Shown here: piece after piece, positions 51,895 through 60,252 of the stretch
Layout of the letters: each line of letters starts with the position of its first letter
How positions within the stretch are numbered: the stretch's first letter is position 1
Source: Streptomyces sp. NBC_01288
GTDB lineage: Bacteria; Actinomycetota; Actinomycetes; Streptomycetales; Streptomycetaceae
NCBI RefSeq assembly: GCF_035982055.1
Contig: NZ_CP108427.1
Location: forward strand, 1,116,001-1,180,000
Reading direction: 5' to 3'
DNA: 64,000 bases
Made by a program: the position numbers and the translations under genes
Notes under the pieces: generated by a model
Seen by the model: the letters and a program-made list of their open reading frames with translations, nothing else
What the model was told of the DNA's origin: nothing
Databases searched by the model: none

Positions 51895-53895
51895 GTGAGA
51901 GGCGTCATGACCACCCTGGATCACACCCCCGCCCTCGCCCCGCTGCGCCAGGCGCGCGAGCGGTTCCTGAGCGGCCGCCCGCTGCCCGACGACGTCCCCG
52001 ACGAGGTCCTCGCGGCCTGGCGCCGCGCCCGCTTCTTCGGCGTACGGCATGACCTCGATGGACCGGTCCACGAACCCGAACCGCCCGCCGAATCCCCCCT
52101 GTTGGAGGCGGCGCGACCCGTGCTGGACCGCATCGCGCCGGCGCTCGGCCACTCGGCGATGCTCCTCACGGACGAGCGTCTGCGGGTGCTGTGGACCACG
52201 GGCGAGGTGCCCGGCGACGACCGGTGCCGGGATCTGTCCGAGCCGGAGGTGGGTCACAACAGCGCGGCCCTCGCCCTGCGCACCCGGCGCCGGGCCGAGG
52301 TGCACGGCCCCGAGCACTTCCTTGACGTGTGGCAGGACGTGTCCGCCGTGAGCGTGCCCCTGCTCGCCCCGGATTCCGGGCAGGTACTGGGCACGGTGAC
52401 CGTCGCGTCCGCCCTGTGCGCCGGCTGCGGCCCGCACCCCGGAGCCGCCCTCGCCGAGGCGACGGCCACAGCGGTCGAAGCGGAACTGCTCGCCCGCTCC
52501 CGCACCGCCGAACGGGTGCTCCTCGACGCCTACACCCGGGCGGCCGCCCACACCCCGGCCCGCGCGGTCGTCGCCCTCGACGGCCGCAACCGCATCGTCA
52601 GCGAGGCCGCGGTACGGCTCGCGACACCTCAGGTACTGGCCGCGCTGGAACGGTCCGGCACTAGCGAGCGAGCCTCCGGCGCACGACCGCCCCACGGCTC
52701 ACGGCGGCCTCAGGACACCGGGCGCGGTCCGGTGGTGGAACGGTCCAACGACGCCGGGGGCGGTCCGGTCGTGGAACGGTCCAAGGACGCCGGGGGCGGT
52801 CCGAGCCGGGAGGGGCCGGCCGACGCCGGGTGCGGTCCCGTCGTGGAACGGTCCTACGACACCGGGCGCGGTCCCAGCCCGGAGCGGCCGACCGACGCCG
52901 GGCGCGGTCCCGCCGTGGAACGGTCCCACGCCCCCGGAAGCCGCCCGGTGCAGGAGCAGTCCTACGACCTGACGCTCCCCGACGGTGCCGGGTGCACCGC
53001 GGAGATCACTCCCGTACGGCATGAGGGCCGCGTCCTCGGGATCGTCGCCGTACTCGAAGCGCGCCCTGCCGAGGCGCCCGTGCCGCGTCTCGTGCCGCAC
53101 CCCGCGCTGGCGCTCGCGGGTGGTTCGGTGCCCTGGCGGCACGCGGTCGCCCGGGCGGTGGAGCTGGCCCGGGTTCCCGAGCCGCTGCTGCTGACCGGCG
53201 AGCGCGGCAGCGGCAAGACCGCGCTCGCCCGTGAACTGCTCGGCGGGACCGTGCCGCTGGTCGCCGATGCCGCCGAGTCGCCCGAACTAGGCGTCAAGTA
53301 CAGCGAGTTGGCCGACGGCCGCCCGCTCCTCCTGCGGCACGCCGAGCGGCTGGCCCAGCCGGACGTCGCCGCGCTCAACTCCCTGCTCGACGAACACCCC
53401 GACGTGTATTTGCTGGTCACCTATACGCCCGGCACTCCCCCGGGCCCGTGTTTCCAGCGACTGCTGGACACCCTGGCGGCCCGGTCGGTGACCGTGCCCG
53501 CGTTGCGTGAACGCCCCGAGGACGTACGGGAGTTGCTGCCGGTGCTCGCGCCCCGCCCGGCCGTGGGGCAGCCGCCGCTCACCTGGACCCTGGACGCGCT
53601 CAGGGCCCTGGAGGAGCATCCCTGGCCCGGGAACGTGACAGAACTCGCCCATGTCGTCAGGGCGTTGGCGGAACACCGGCGGGTCACCGGCCCCGTGCGG
53701 CGGGCCGAGCTGCCCGATCCCGTGCGGGAGGGTCCCTCGGCCCGGCGGCTCAGCCCGATGGAGCACGCCGAACGCACGACGATCCTGGCGGCGCTGCGCC
53801 GGCACGGGGGCAACAAGGCGCGGGCGGCTGCCGCGTTGGGGATCGGGCGGGCGACGCTGTACCGCAAGCTGCGCGGTTACCAAGGCATCTCGTAG
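51895..53895 (+). CDS. AcoR/Fis-type (bEBP-derived) transcriptional regulator with internal repeat
   Basis: This 666-residue protein has an N-terminal GAF-type sensor region (about 40-210), a repetitive linker (about 274-357), a shrunken AAA+ domain (Walker A LTGERGSGKTALA near residue 436) and a C-terminal Fis helix-turn-helix (HGGNKARAAAALGIGRATLY, about 637-656). The sigma-54-contacting GAFTGA loop and the usual Walker B are missing, so it most likely acts with ordinary sigma factors, as in other actinobacteria. Starts at GTG 51895 and ATG 51907 are both possible. It is divergent from the hydroxyquinol operon and probably controls it. Confidence 0.85.
   Translation: MRGVMTTLDHTPALAPLRQARERFLSGRPLPDDVPDEVLAAWRRARFFGVRHDLDGPVHEPEPPAESPLLEAARPVLDRIAPALGHSAMLLTDERLRVLWTTGEVPGDDRCRDLSEPEVGHNSAALALRTRRRAEVHGPEHFLDVWQDVSAVSVPLLAPDSGQVLGTVTVASALCAGCGPHPGAALAEATATAVEAELLARSRTAERVLLDAYTRAAAHTPARAVVALDGRNRIVSEAAVRLATPQVLAALERSGTSERASGARPPHGSRRPQDTGRGPVVERSNDAGGGPVVERSKDAGGGPSREGPADAGCGPVVERSYDTGRGPSPERPTDAGRGPAVERSHAPGSRPVQEQSYDLTLPDGAGCTAEITPVRHEGRVLGIVAVLEARPAEAPVPRLVPHPALALAGGSVPWRHAVARAVELARVPEPLLLTGERGSGKTALARELLGGTVPLVADAAESPELGVKYSELADGRPLLLRHAERLAQPDVAALNSLLDEHPDVYLLVTYTPGTPPGPCFQRLLDTLAARSVTVPALRERPEDVRELLPVLAPRPAVGQPPLTWTLDALRALEEHPWPGNVTELAHVVRALAEHRRVTGPVRRAELPDPVREGPSARRLSPMEHAERTTILAALRRHGGNKARAAAALGIGRATLYRKLRGYQGIS
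52714..52965 (+). repeat. Coding minisatellite, seven 36-bp units
   Basis: Seven consecutive 36-bp units encode 12-residue repeats of the type DAGGGPVVERSK. Units one to six are clear; the seventh (APGSRPVQEQSY) is diverged. The stretch forms a Gly/Pro-rich linker between the sensor and AAA+ parts of the AcoR-type regulator. Unit number can change in frame by slippage, so linker length may vary between strains. Confidence 0.9.
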
Positions 53896-53910
53896 GCAGG
53901 CCGAACGGCG

Positions 53911-54450
53911 TTATTTGATCAGGGCGTTGGCCACGACGACCACCACCCCGAGCAGCGCGTCCACCGCCCCGATGGCCACGGCCGCCGCCCAACTCCGCGC
54001 CGACCAGCGGGCCGTGACCAGCCCCAGGCAGAACAGCAGCGCGATGTTGAGGACGAACGCCGCGTACTCGACGCCGTTCGCGGGCCACCAGCCCCAGCCG
54101 GCCCCGGCGAGCAGCAGAACGGTCGGCAGCGCGGCGGCGACCAGGGGCCACTCGTCGCGCAGGGTGCGCAGGGCGTCCCAGCGGCGGTGCGGGGCACGCT
54201 CGGCGATGTAGTGGGCGTACCCGTGGGCGAGTGCCGAGGCGGCGGCGGTCACCAGCAGCCACAGGGCGTCGTAGCGGCGGCTGCCCCTGTCGGTGTGGCC
54301 GTACTGGGTGAGCGCGGCGACCATCGAGCAGGCGAGGACGGAGCCGTAGACGCCCCCGAAGAGGATGTTCTCCCGGGTTGCGTGCGGGTGCGGCTGTGGG
54401 TGTGGTTCGGGGACGGCTGCCGTGGTCTGCGCCATGCCCTCCACGATCAC
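53911..54450 (-). CDS. Small integral membrane protein, function unknown
   Basis: This 179-residue protein has four to five hydrophobic helices after a His/Pro-rich N-terminus (PHPQPHPHATRENILFGG). The stretch FGGVYGSVLACSMVAAL opens the membrane part. I recognise no catalytic motif. The GTG at 54450 has AGGA nine bases upstream; an ATG at 54435 is an alternative start. It converges with the AcoR-type regulator gene and is divergent from the cupin gene. Confidence 0.75.
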   Translation of the reverse strand: MIVEGMAQTTAAVPEPHPQPHPHATRENILFGGVYGSVLACSMVAALTQYGHTDRGSRRYDALWLLVTAAASALAHGYAHYIAERAPHRRWDALRTLRDEWPLVAAALPTVLLLAGAGWGWWPANGVEYAAFVLNIALLFCLGLVTARWSARSWAAAVAIGAVDALLGVVVVVANALIK

Positions 54451-54545
54451 CCGGCGTCGTCCTGGCCGCCACTCCGCGACGAAGTGTCCTCCGACCTGGG
54501 CCGATACCTCACACAGTGTCCACGCCTGGACCGGTCCATCCCGGC

Positions 54546-54551
54546 TAGGGT
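54546..54551 (+). promoter_or_regulatory. TAGGGT -10 element of a probable leaderless transcript
   Basis: TAGGGT fits the streptomycete -10 consensus and ends six bases before the cupin ATG. There is no ribosome-binding site in between. This is the usual layout of a leaderless mRNA starting at or next to the initiation codon. Confidence 0.5.
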
Positions 54552-54557
54552 CGCGGC

Positions 54558-54902
54558 ATGACGCACAGTTTCGTAGTCCGCATCCCCGACGCCGAACTCG
54601 AACCCGAGCCGCTCGATCCGGCGCAGATCGTGTCCGGTACGCCCGAGGTCACCGGGAAGGTCGTGTGGGAGTCCGAGGACGGCAAGCGGGTCCGCGGGAT
54701 CTGGCAGATCACGCCGGGTGTGGTCACCGACACGGAGGCGGACGAGCTGTTCGTCGTGATCAGCGGTTCGGCCACGATCGAGGTCGAGGGCGGCCAGACG
54801 CTGACGGTCGGTCCCGGGGACATGGCCGTGCTGCGCGAGGGCGACCGTACGACGTGGACCGTGCACGAGACGCTGCGCAAGGCGTACGCGATCAACCTGT
54901 AG
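54558..54902 (+). CDS. Small cupin-domain protein
   Basis: This 114-residue protein is a single cupin barrel. ELFVVISGSATIEVEGGQTL and VGPGDMAVLREGDRTTWTVH form the two conserved cupin motifs, close to the DUF861 (ethanolamine utilisation EutQ-like) type. Metal-binding His residues are few, so a catalytic role is uncertain. It is expressed divergently from the membrane protein and converges on the LacI-type gene with six bases between. Confidence 0.82.
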   Translation: MTHSFVVRIPDAELEPEPLDPAQIVSGTPEVTGKVVWESEDGKRVRGIWQITPGVVTDTEADELFVVISGSATIEVEGGQTLTVGPGDMAVLREGDRTTWTVHETLRKAYAINL

Positions 54903-54908
54903 ACGGGG

Positions 54909-55940
54909 TCAACGCGGCGGTGTCGTAGGCAGGTTGTAGGGCGTGACGACCTGGATCGCGGACGGCAGGGTCGGGCCCGCGGGCGGCAGCGCGTCGTGGG
55001 CGCGCATCACGATGCGGCAGGCCTCGCGGACGTCCTGGCGCAGGTCGTGGTGGAGGACGGCGGACAGCCGCTGTTCGTGCAGCAACCGGGTGTTGTCGTG
55101 GTCGAGGTCGTGCGCGACGAACACGGCGCACTCGCGGCCCAGGTCGGCGAAGGCGCGCAGGGTCGCGATGTTGCCGCCGCCGATCGAGTAGACCGCGCGG
55201 ATGTCCGGGTCGCGCTTGAGGGCGGCCCGGACGAGTTCGTACTGGGTGGCGTCCAGGCCTTGGCCCTCGGTGATCTCCACCAGCACGCGTTCCGGGTAGC
55301 GGGCGCGCATGGTGCTGCGGAAGCCCATCTCGCGTTCTTCCTCGTTGCGGAAGAAACCGCTGCTCAGGCTGGTGAGGATGTTGCCGGCGCGGTCGCCGAG
55401 CCACTGGCCCATGAGGTAGGCGGCGGTCGCGCCCGCCGCCCGGTTGTCTATGCCGACGTAGGCCAGGCGGGCGCTCGCGGGCAGGTCGGTGACCAGGGTG
55501 ACGACGGGGATGCCTGCGGCGACGAGCCGGCCGACGGCGGCGGTGATCTCGGGGACGTCCGGCGCCTTGAGGATCACGCCCTGTGAACCGCGCCGCACGA
55601 TCCTGTCCAGGGTCCCGACCAGCTCCTTCACCGGCGCGGTCTCGCGGAAGTGGAAGCGCGAGCGCACGACGGCCGGGTGCAGGTCGGGCAGCTCGGCCTC
55701 CAGCGCGTTCCGTACGGCGGTGGAGAAGCGCTCCGGCGTCTGCATCACGATGTCGATCATGAACGTACGGCCGACGAGCCTGACCTGGGTGCGCTGCCGG
55801 TCGAGATCGGCGATGGCCTGGCGCACCTCACGCTGCGTGCTCTCGCGGACCCCGCCCCTGCCGTTCAGGACACGGTCCACGGTGGCCTCGCTGAGACCCG
55901 CCTGACGTGCGATTTCCCGGATCGGGAAGGGGTGTCCCAC
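54909..55940 (-). CDS. LacI-family regulator of the cyclitol/sugar-acid-type locus
   Basis: This 343-residue protein has a LacI helix-turn-helix (PIREIARQAGLSEATVDRVL) and a sensor domain related to ribose/inositol-binding proteins (GVILKAPDVPEITAAV, YVGIDNRAAGATAAYLMGQW, YSIGGGNIATLRAF). The GTG start has AAGGAG seven bases upstream. It is divergent from a six-gene-type catabolic set and probably responds to its substrate. The EATVDRVLNGRGGV motif is a subgroup mark for LacI proteins beside inositol or rhizopine-type genes, from my recollection. Confidence 0.88.
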   Translation of the reverse strand: MGHPFPIREIARQAGLSEATVDRVLNGRGGVRESTQREVRQAIADLDRQRTQVRLVGRTFMIDIVMQTPERFSTAVRNALEAELPDLHPAVVRSRFHFRETAPVKELVGTLDRIVRRGSQGVILKAPDVPEITAAVGRLVAAGIPVVTLVTDLPASARLAYVGIDNRAAGATAAYLMGQWLGDRAGNILTSLSSGFFRNEEEREMGFRSTMRARYPERVLVEITEGQGLDATQYELVRAALKRDPDIRAVYSIGGGNIATLRAFADLGRECAVFVAHDLDHDNTRLLHEQRLSAVLHHDLRQDVREACRIVMRAHDALPPAGPTLPSAIQVVTPYNLPTTPPR

Positions 55941-56047
55941 CGGTCGTCTCCTTGAGGGGTTTTTGATGGTCGGCTGCTGGTTGTTCGATGGGTTTGTACT
56001 GACAAGAATGACAGGACCGCACCGCTCCGTGACCCGAGGGGACGACG
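55941..56047. promoter_or_regulatory. Divergent promoter with TGACA direct repeats
   Basis: This 107-bp gap between the LacI gene and the dioxygenase-like gene contains TGACA at 56000-56004 and 56009-56013, nine bases apart, inside the AT-richest part of the region. On the minus strand this reads TTGTCA, a possible -35 of the regulator. It is the expected site of LacI control. Confidence 0.4.
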
Positions 56048-57223
56048 ATGTCCTTCACATCAGCAGAATCCCGCGCCTGGCTCACCGAGCAGGACTGCGA
56101 CCTCGACGCCTTCCGCACCCTCGTCGAGCAGCCGACCGACCTCGCCGACTTCCCGTACGCGTCCTCGGTCGAGCGGAACGTCCTCGTCTACGACAGCGAC
56201 CGGCTCCGCAAGTCCGTGGCGGCCGGCGAGCGCCGCGAGGTGCAGGCCGAGCTGGTGCGGGCGTTCGCCGAGGGGCCCGGCATCGTGGTCCTTCAGGGCG
56301 CCTTCCCGGATCTGTCGGTGGTGGACCGTTCCACCGGGGTCTTCGAGGCTCTGATCGCCGAGCAGCGCGCCTCGGGTGCGGGCGCCGGGGACCACTTCGC
56401 GAAGCCCGGGGCCAACGACCGGGTGTGGAACGCGCTGGAGAAGGCCGCGCTCTACGACCCCGAGGTGTTCGCCGACTACTACGCGAACGACATGCTGGCC
56501 CTGGTGTCCGTCGCCTGGCTCGGTCCCGGCTACCAGGTCACCTCGCAGATCAACGTGGTCCACCCGAGCGGCGAGGCACAGACCGTGCACCGCGACTACC
56601 ACCTCGGGTTCCTCACGAACGCGGTCGCCGCCGAGTACCCGGCGCACGTGCACCGTCTCTCCCCCGTGCTCACGCTCCAAGGGGCGGTCGCGCACTGCGA
56701 CATGCCGGTCGAGTCGGGGCCGACGATGTACCTGCCGCACTCCCAGAAGTTCGGGCCGGGCTATCTGGCGTGGCGACTCCCGGAATTCCAGGCCTACTTC
56801 GAGTCGCACTACATCCAACTCCCGCTCGCCAAGGGCGATGCCGCGTTCTTCAACCCGGCGCTCTTCCACGCGGCCGGCACCAACCGCACGGCGGACGTGC
56901 GGCGCATGGCCAACCTGCTCCAGGTGTCGTCCGCGTTCGGGCGGGCCATGGAGACGGTGGACCGCGAGGCCGTCACCAACGCCGTCTTCCCGGTCCTGCT
57001 CAAGCGGAAGGCCGAGGGCGTGGGCGAGGAGTGGCTGGACACGGTCGTCGCGGCGAGTGCCGAGGGCTACCCGTTCCCGACCAACCTCGACAACGACCCG
57101 CCGGTCGAGGGGCTGGCCCCGCCCTCGCAGGCCGACCTCGTACGCCGCGCGGTGCGTGAGGGGTGGGCCCCGCAGGCGCTGCGCGGGGAACTGCGGGCCG
57201 GTGCCGAGCGGCGCGAGAGCTGA
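56048..57223 (+). CDS. Phytanoyl-CoA dioxygenase-like Fe(II)/2-oxoglutarate oxygenase
   Basis: This 391-residue protein has the double-stranded beta-helix of the PhyH family. The iron-binding HxD is in TVHRDYHLGF near residue 181, the second His in FFNPALFHAAGTNRT near 276, and an Arg for 2-oxoglutarate follows in ADVRRMANLL. It would hydroxylate or oxidatively open a small molecule in the cytoplasm. GAGGGGAC precedes the ATG. It is first in an operon with an SDR and two Gfo/Idh/MocA dehydrogenases, so the substrate may be a modified sugar or cyclitol. Confidence 0.85.
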   Translation: MSFTSAESRAWLTEQDCDLDAFRTLVEQPTDLADFPYASSVERNVLVYDSDRLRKSVAAGERREVQAELVRAFAEGPGIVVLQGAFPDLSVVDRSTGVFEALIAEQRASGAGAGDHFAKPGANDRVWNALEKAALYDPEVFADYYANDMLALVSVAWLGPGYQVTSQINVVHPSGEAQTVHRDYHLGFLTNAVAAEYPAHVHRLSPVLTLQGAVAHCDMPVESGPTMYLPHSQKFGPGYLAWRLPEFQAYFESHYIQLPLAKGDAAFFNPALFHAAGTNRTADVRRMANLLQVSSAFGRAMETVDREAVTNAVFPVLLKRKAEGVGEEWLDTVVAASAEGYPFPTNLDNDPPVEGLAPPSQADLVRRAVREGWAPQALRGELRAGAERRES

Positions 57224-57231
57224 AGGACACC

Positions 57232-58035
57232 ATGGGATCCACGGAACGTACAGGGCTCACGGGGCTCCTCGACGGCAAGGTCGTCCTCGTCAACGGCGGC
57301 AGCCAGGGCATCGGCGCCGCGATCGTCCGGGCGGCGGTGCGTGAGGGGGCGGTGGTGACGTTCACCGGTCGCCGTGCCGAGCCCGGTGATGCCCTGGTGG
57401 CCGAACTCGCCGAGGCGGGCGCCAAGGCGACCTTCGTCCGGGCCGACCTGTCCGACCCCGAGCAGGCGAAGGGTGCGGTGGCCGAGGTGATCGCCTCGCA
57501 CGGCCGCGTCGACTGCCTGGTGAACTCCGCCGGACTCACCTCGCGGGGCTCGCTGTTGGACACCACACCGGAGCTGTTCGACCAGCACATGGCGATCAAC
57601 CTGAAGGCACCGTTCTTCGCGATGCAGGCCGCGGTCGCCGACATGACCGCCCGCGAAGCACCGGGCACCGTCGTCAACATCGGCTCCAACTGCGCCCACG
57701 GCGGGCCGCCGTTCCTCGCTCCGTACTCCGCGGCCAAGGCCGGACTGGCAGGGCTCACCCGCAACGCCGCCCACGCGCACCGCTTCGACCGGATCCGGAT
57801 CAACACCGTCAACATCGGCTGGACGGCGACCGAGGGCGAGGACGCCGTCCAGCGGGCCTTCCACGGCGCCGGGGACGACTGGGTCGCGCAGGCCGCGTCC
57901 CGGCTGCCGATGGGCAAGCTCGGCCAACCGGACGAGATCGCCGACTTCGTCGTGTTCCTGCTCTCCGACCGGTCCGGAGTCGTCACCGGTTCGGTGATCG
58001 ACTGGGACCAGAACGTCCTCGGCGCCCTCGACTGA
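57232..58035 (+). CDS. Short-chain dehydrogenase/reductase (SDR)
   Basis: This 267-residue classical SDR has the cofactor motif NGGSQGIGAA (TGxxxGxG type), the NSAG motif, and the catalytic YSAAK preceded by a Ser region (GSNCAHGGPP). The ATG at 57232 has AAGGAC upstream and starts 8 bases after the dioxygenase gene. The final DWDQNVLGALD is usual for 3-oxidoreductases of sugar acids and cyclitols. It most likely oxidises a hydroxyl of the pathway intermediate with NAD(P)+. Confidence 0.9.
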   Translation: MGSTERTGLTGLLDGKVVLVNGGSQGIGAAIVRAAVREGAVVTFTGRRAEPGDALVAELAEAGAKATFVRADLSDPEQAKGAVAEVIASHGRVDCLVNSAGLTSRGSLLDTTPELFDQHMAINLKAPFFAMQAAVADMTAREAPGTVVNIGSNCAHGGPPFLAPYSAAKAGLAGLTRNAAHAHRFDRIRINTVNIGWTATEGEDAVQRAFHGAGDDWVAQAASRLPMGKLGQPDEIADFVVFLLSDRSGVVTGSVIDWDQNVLGALD

Positions 58036-58085
58036 CCTTCGACACAAGCGACACACCCGCACCTCTCAAGAAAGCAAGAGCCCTC

Positions 58086-59090
58086 ATGCGCATCGGAATC
58101 CTCGGCCTCGGCCGCATCGGCGCCTTCCACGCCGAGACCCTGTCCGGACTCGACGTCGTCGAGTCCCTCGTCGTGGCCGACCCGTTCACGGAGGCCGCGA
58201 AGAAGGCCGCCGAGCGGTTCGGCGCCGAGGTCGCGGACTCCCCCGAGGCCGTACTGGCCGCCGGGGTCGACGGTGTCGTGATCGCCGCGGCGACCGACGC
58301 CCACCCGGGCCTGATCCTGGCCGCCGTCGAGGCGGGCATCCCCGTCTTCTGCGAGAAGCCCGTCGCCAAGACGATGGCCGAGGGTGTCAAGGTCCTCAAG
58401 GCCGTCGAGGGCAGCAGCGTGCCGATCCAGATCGGCTACAACCGCCGCTTCGACGCCGGCTTCGTCAACGCGCGCGCCGCCGTGCGGTCCGGCGAGCTGG
58501 GCAAGCTGCACACCGTGCGCTCCACCACGCTGGACCCGGCGCCGCCGCCGGCCGCGTACATCGCCGCGTCCGGGGGCATCTTCCGGGACTGTTCCGTGCA
58601 CGACTTCGACATCATCCGCTGGGTGACGGGCCGCGAGGTCACCGAGGTGTACGCGGTCGGCGGCAACCGGGGTGCCGAGTACATCAAGGAAGCGGGCGAC
58701 GCCGACACCACCGGCGCGATCCTGACCCTCGACGACGGCACCATCGCGGTGGTGTCCAACTCCCGCCACAACGCCCGGGGTTACGACGTCCGCATGGAGA
58801 TCCACGGCTTCACGGACTCCATCGCGGTGGGCCTGGAGGACAAGCTGCCGCTGCGCTCGGTCGAGCCGGGCGTGACATTCCCGGCGGGCGTACCGCACGA
58901 CTTCTTCATGGACCGCTTCACGGCCGCCTACCGTGCCGAACTCACCGCGTTCACGGAGGTCGTGGCCGGCACCCGCACCTCGCCGTGCACGGTCGCGGAC
59001 GCCCTGGAGGCCGGCTGGATCGCCGACGCCTGCACCCTGTCGCTGCACGAGCACCGCCCCGTCACCATCCAGGAGGTACGCGAAGCATGA
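58086..59090 (+). CDS. Gfo/Idh/MocA-family dehydrogenase, inositol 2-dehydrogenase-like
   Basis: This 334-residue protein has an N-terminal Rossmann domain (GILGLGRIGAFHAET), the EKP motif (VFCEKPVAKTMAEG) and GYNRRFDAGF. FRDCSVHDFDIIRWVTGREV is the catalytic part with the Asp/His pair. These are hallmarks of bacterial inositol 2-dehydrogenases (IolG), which oxidise myo-inositol or its isomers. The stop overlaps the next Gfo/Idh gene (ATGA). I do not see iolB, iolC or iolD here, so a full inositol pathway is not shown. Confidence 0.88.
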   Translation: MRIGILGLGRIGAFHAETLSGLDVVESLVVADPFTEAAKKAAERFGAEVADSPEAVLAAGVDGVVIAAATDAHPGLILAAVEAGIPVFCEKPVAKTMAEGVKVLKAVEGSSVPIQIGYNRRFDAGFVNARAAVRSGELGKLHTVRSTTLDPAPPPAAYIAASGGIFRDCSVHDFDIIRWVTGREVTEVYAVGGNRGAEYIKEAGDADTTGAILTLDDGTIAVVSNSRHNARGYDVRMEIHGFTDSIAVGLEDKLPLRSVEPGVTFPAGVPHDFFMDRFTAAYRAELTAFTEVVAGTRTSPCTVADALEAGWIADACTLSLHEHRPVTIQEVREA

Positions 59091-60109
59091 GCGGTCCGGG
59101 CCGGGAACCACTGCGCATCGGAGTACTGGGAGCGGCTCGGATCACCGAGAACTCCCTGATCGGTCCCGCCCGGACGACCGGCCACCGCATTGTCGCGGTG
59201 GCCGCGCGCGACCGGTCCCGGGCCGAGGCGTACGCCGCCGCGCACCGCGTCGAACGGGTGGCGGACTCGTACGCCGACCTGATCGCCGACCCGGAGGTGG
59301 AGGTCGTCTACAACCCGCTCGCCAACGGCCTGCACGGACCGTGGAACCTCGCCGCGCTCGCGGCGGGCAAGCACGTGCTGTCGGAGAAGCCGTCGGCGAG
59401 CAACGCGGAGGAGGCCGTCGAGGTGAGGGAGGCCGCCGCCAAAGCCGGAACGGTCTTCATGGAGGCCTTCCACTACCTCTTCCACCCGGTCACCCGGCGC
59501 CTGCACGAGCTGCTGGCCTCCGGTGAACTCGGCGAACTCCGGCACGTCGAGACGCTCGTCGCGATCCCGGCCCCGTCGGACACCGACCCGCGCTGGTCCC
59601 TGGACCTGGCCGGCGGCGCCACGATGGACCTGGGCTGCTACAGCCTGCACGCCCAGCGGATGCTGGCCCCCTGGGCGGGCGGCGCACCCCGTCTCGCCTC
59701 GGCCCGCGGCGGCGAACGCGCGGGCGCCCCGGGCGTCGACGAGTGGCTGGACGCCAACCTCGTCTTCCCCAGCGGCGCCACGGGCTCCGCCCGTTCCCAC
59801 ATGGCGTACGACGAACTGGTCATGAGTTGCCGGATCACCGGCAGCCGCGGCGAGGCCTTCGCGCCGAACTTCGTCCTCCCCCAGCTGGACGACCGGATCG
59901 TCATCCGCACCACGGACGGCGAACGCACGGAACGGCTCGGCAGACGGTCGTCGTACACCTACCAACTGGAGGCGTTCGCCGCCCGGTTGAGGGAGGGCGC
60001 GCCTCTCCCGCTGGGTCCGGACGACGCGGTCGCGACGATGACGTTGATCGACGAGGCCTATCGCGCGGCGGGGTTCGCGCCCCGGCCGCGGGTGTCGATT
60101 CTGCGGTAG
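59087..60109 (+). CDS. Gfo/Idh/MocA-family oxidoreductase
   Basis: This 340-residue protein has a Rossmann start (RIGVLGAARITENSLI), the EKP motif (HVLSEKPSASNAEE), and MEAFHYLFHPVTRRLHEL. MDLGCYSLHAQRML gives the catalytic region of the xylose/trans-1,2-dihydrodiol dehydrogenase-like subgroup. The ATG at 59087 overlaps the previous stop; a longer frame from 58985 is rejected. It acts with the other dehydrogenases on a sugar-like intermediate. Confidence 0.88.
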   Translation: MSGPGREPLRIGVLGAARITENSLIGPARTTGHRIVAVAARDRSRAEAYAAAHRVERVADSYADLIADPEVEVVYNPLANGLHGPWNLAALAAGKHVLSEKPSASNAEEAVEVREAAAKAGTVFMEAFHYLFHPVTRRLHELLASGELGELRHVETLVAIPAPSDTDPRWSLDLAGGATMDLGCYSLHAQRMLAPWAGGAPRLASARGGERAGAPGVDEWLDANLVFPSGATGSARSHMAYDELVMSCRITGSRGEAFAPNFVLPQLDDRIVIRTTDGERTERLGRRSSYTYQLEAFAARLREGAPLPLGPDDAVATMTLIDEAYRAAGFAPRPRVSILR

Positions 60110-60252
60110 ACGAAGGTCGGGTACGGCTCCCCGACCGTCTGCTCCCACGCCCGGACGATGTCGTCCGGGCGTTCCGCATGCGCCTGGGCGAACGTGATGA
60201 CGCAGCGGGCGACCGCGCGGTTGGTTGCAGGGGCACCGCCTCGCCGGAGCGG

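Noticed and set aside
60059..60252. Protein-like stretch (CVITFAQAHAERPDDIVRAW) after the stop of the 60253 gene
   Set aside because: It has no start codon in frame and overlaps the end of the convergent gene. It may be a remnant, but I cannot assign a family.
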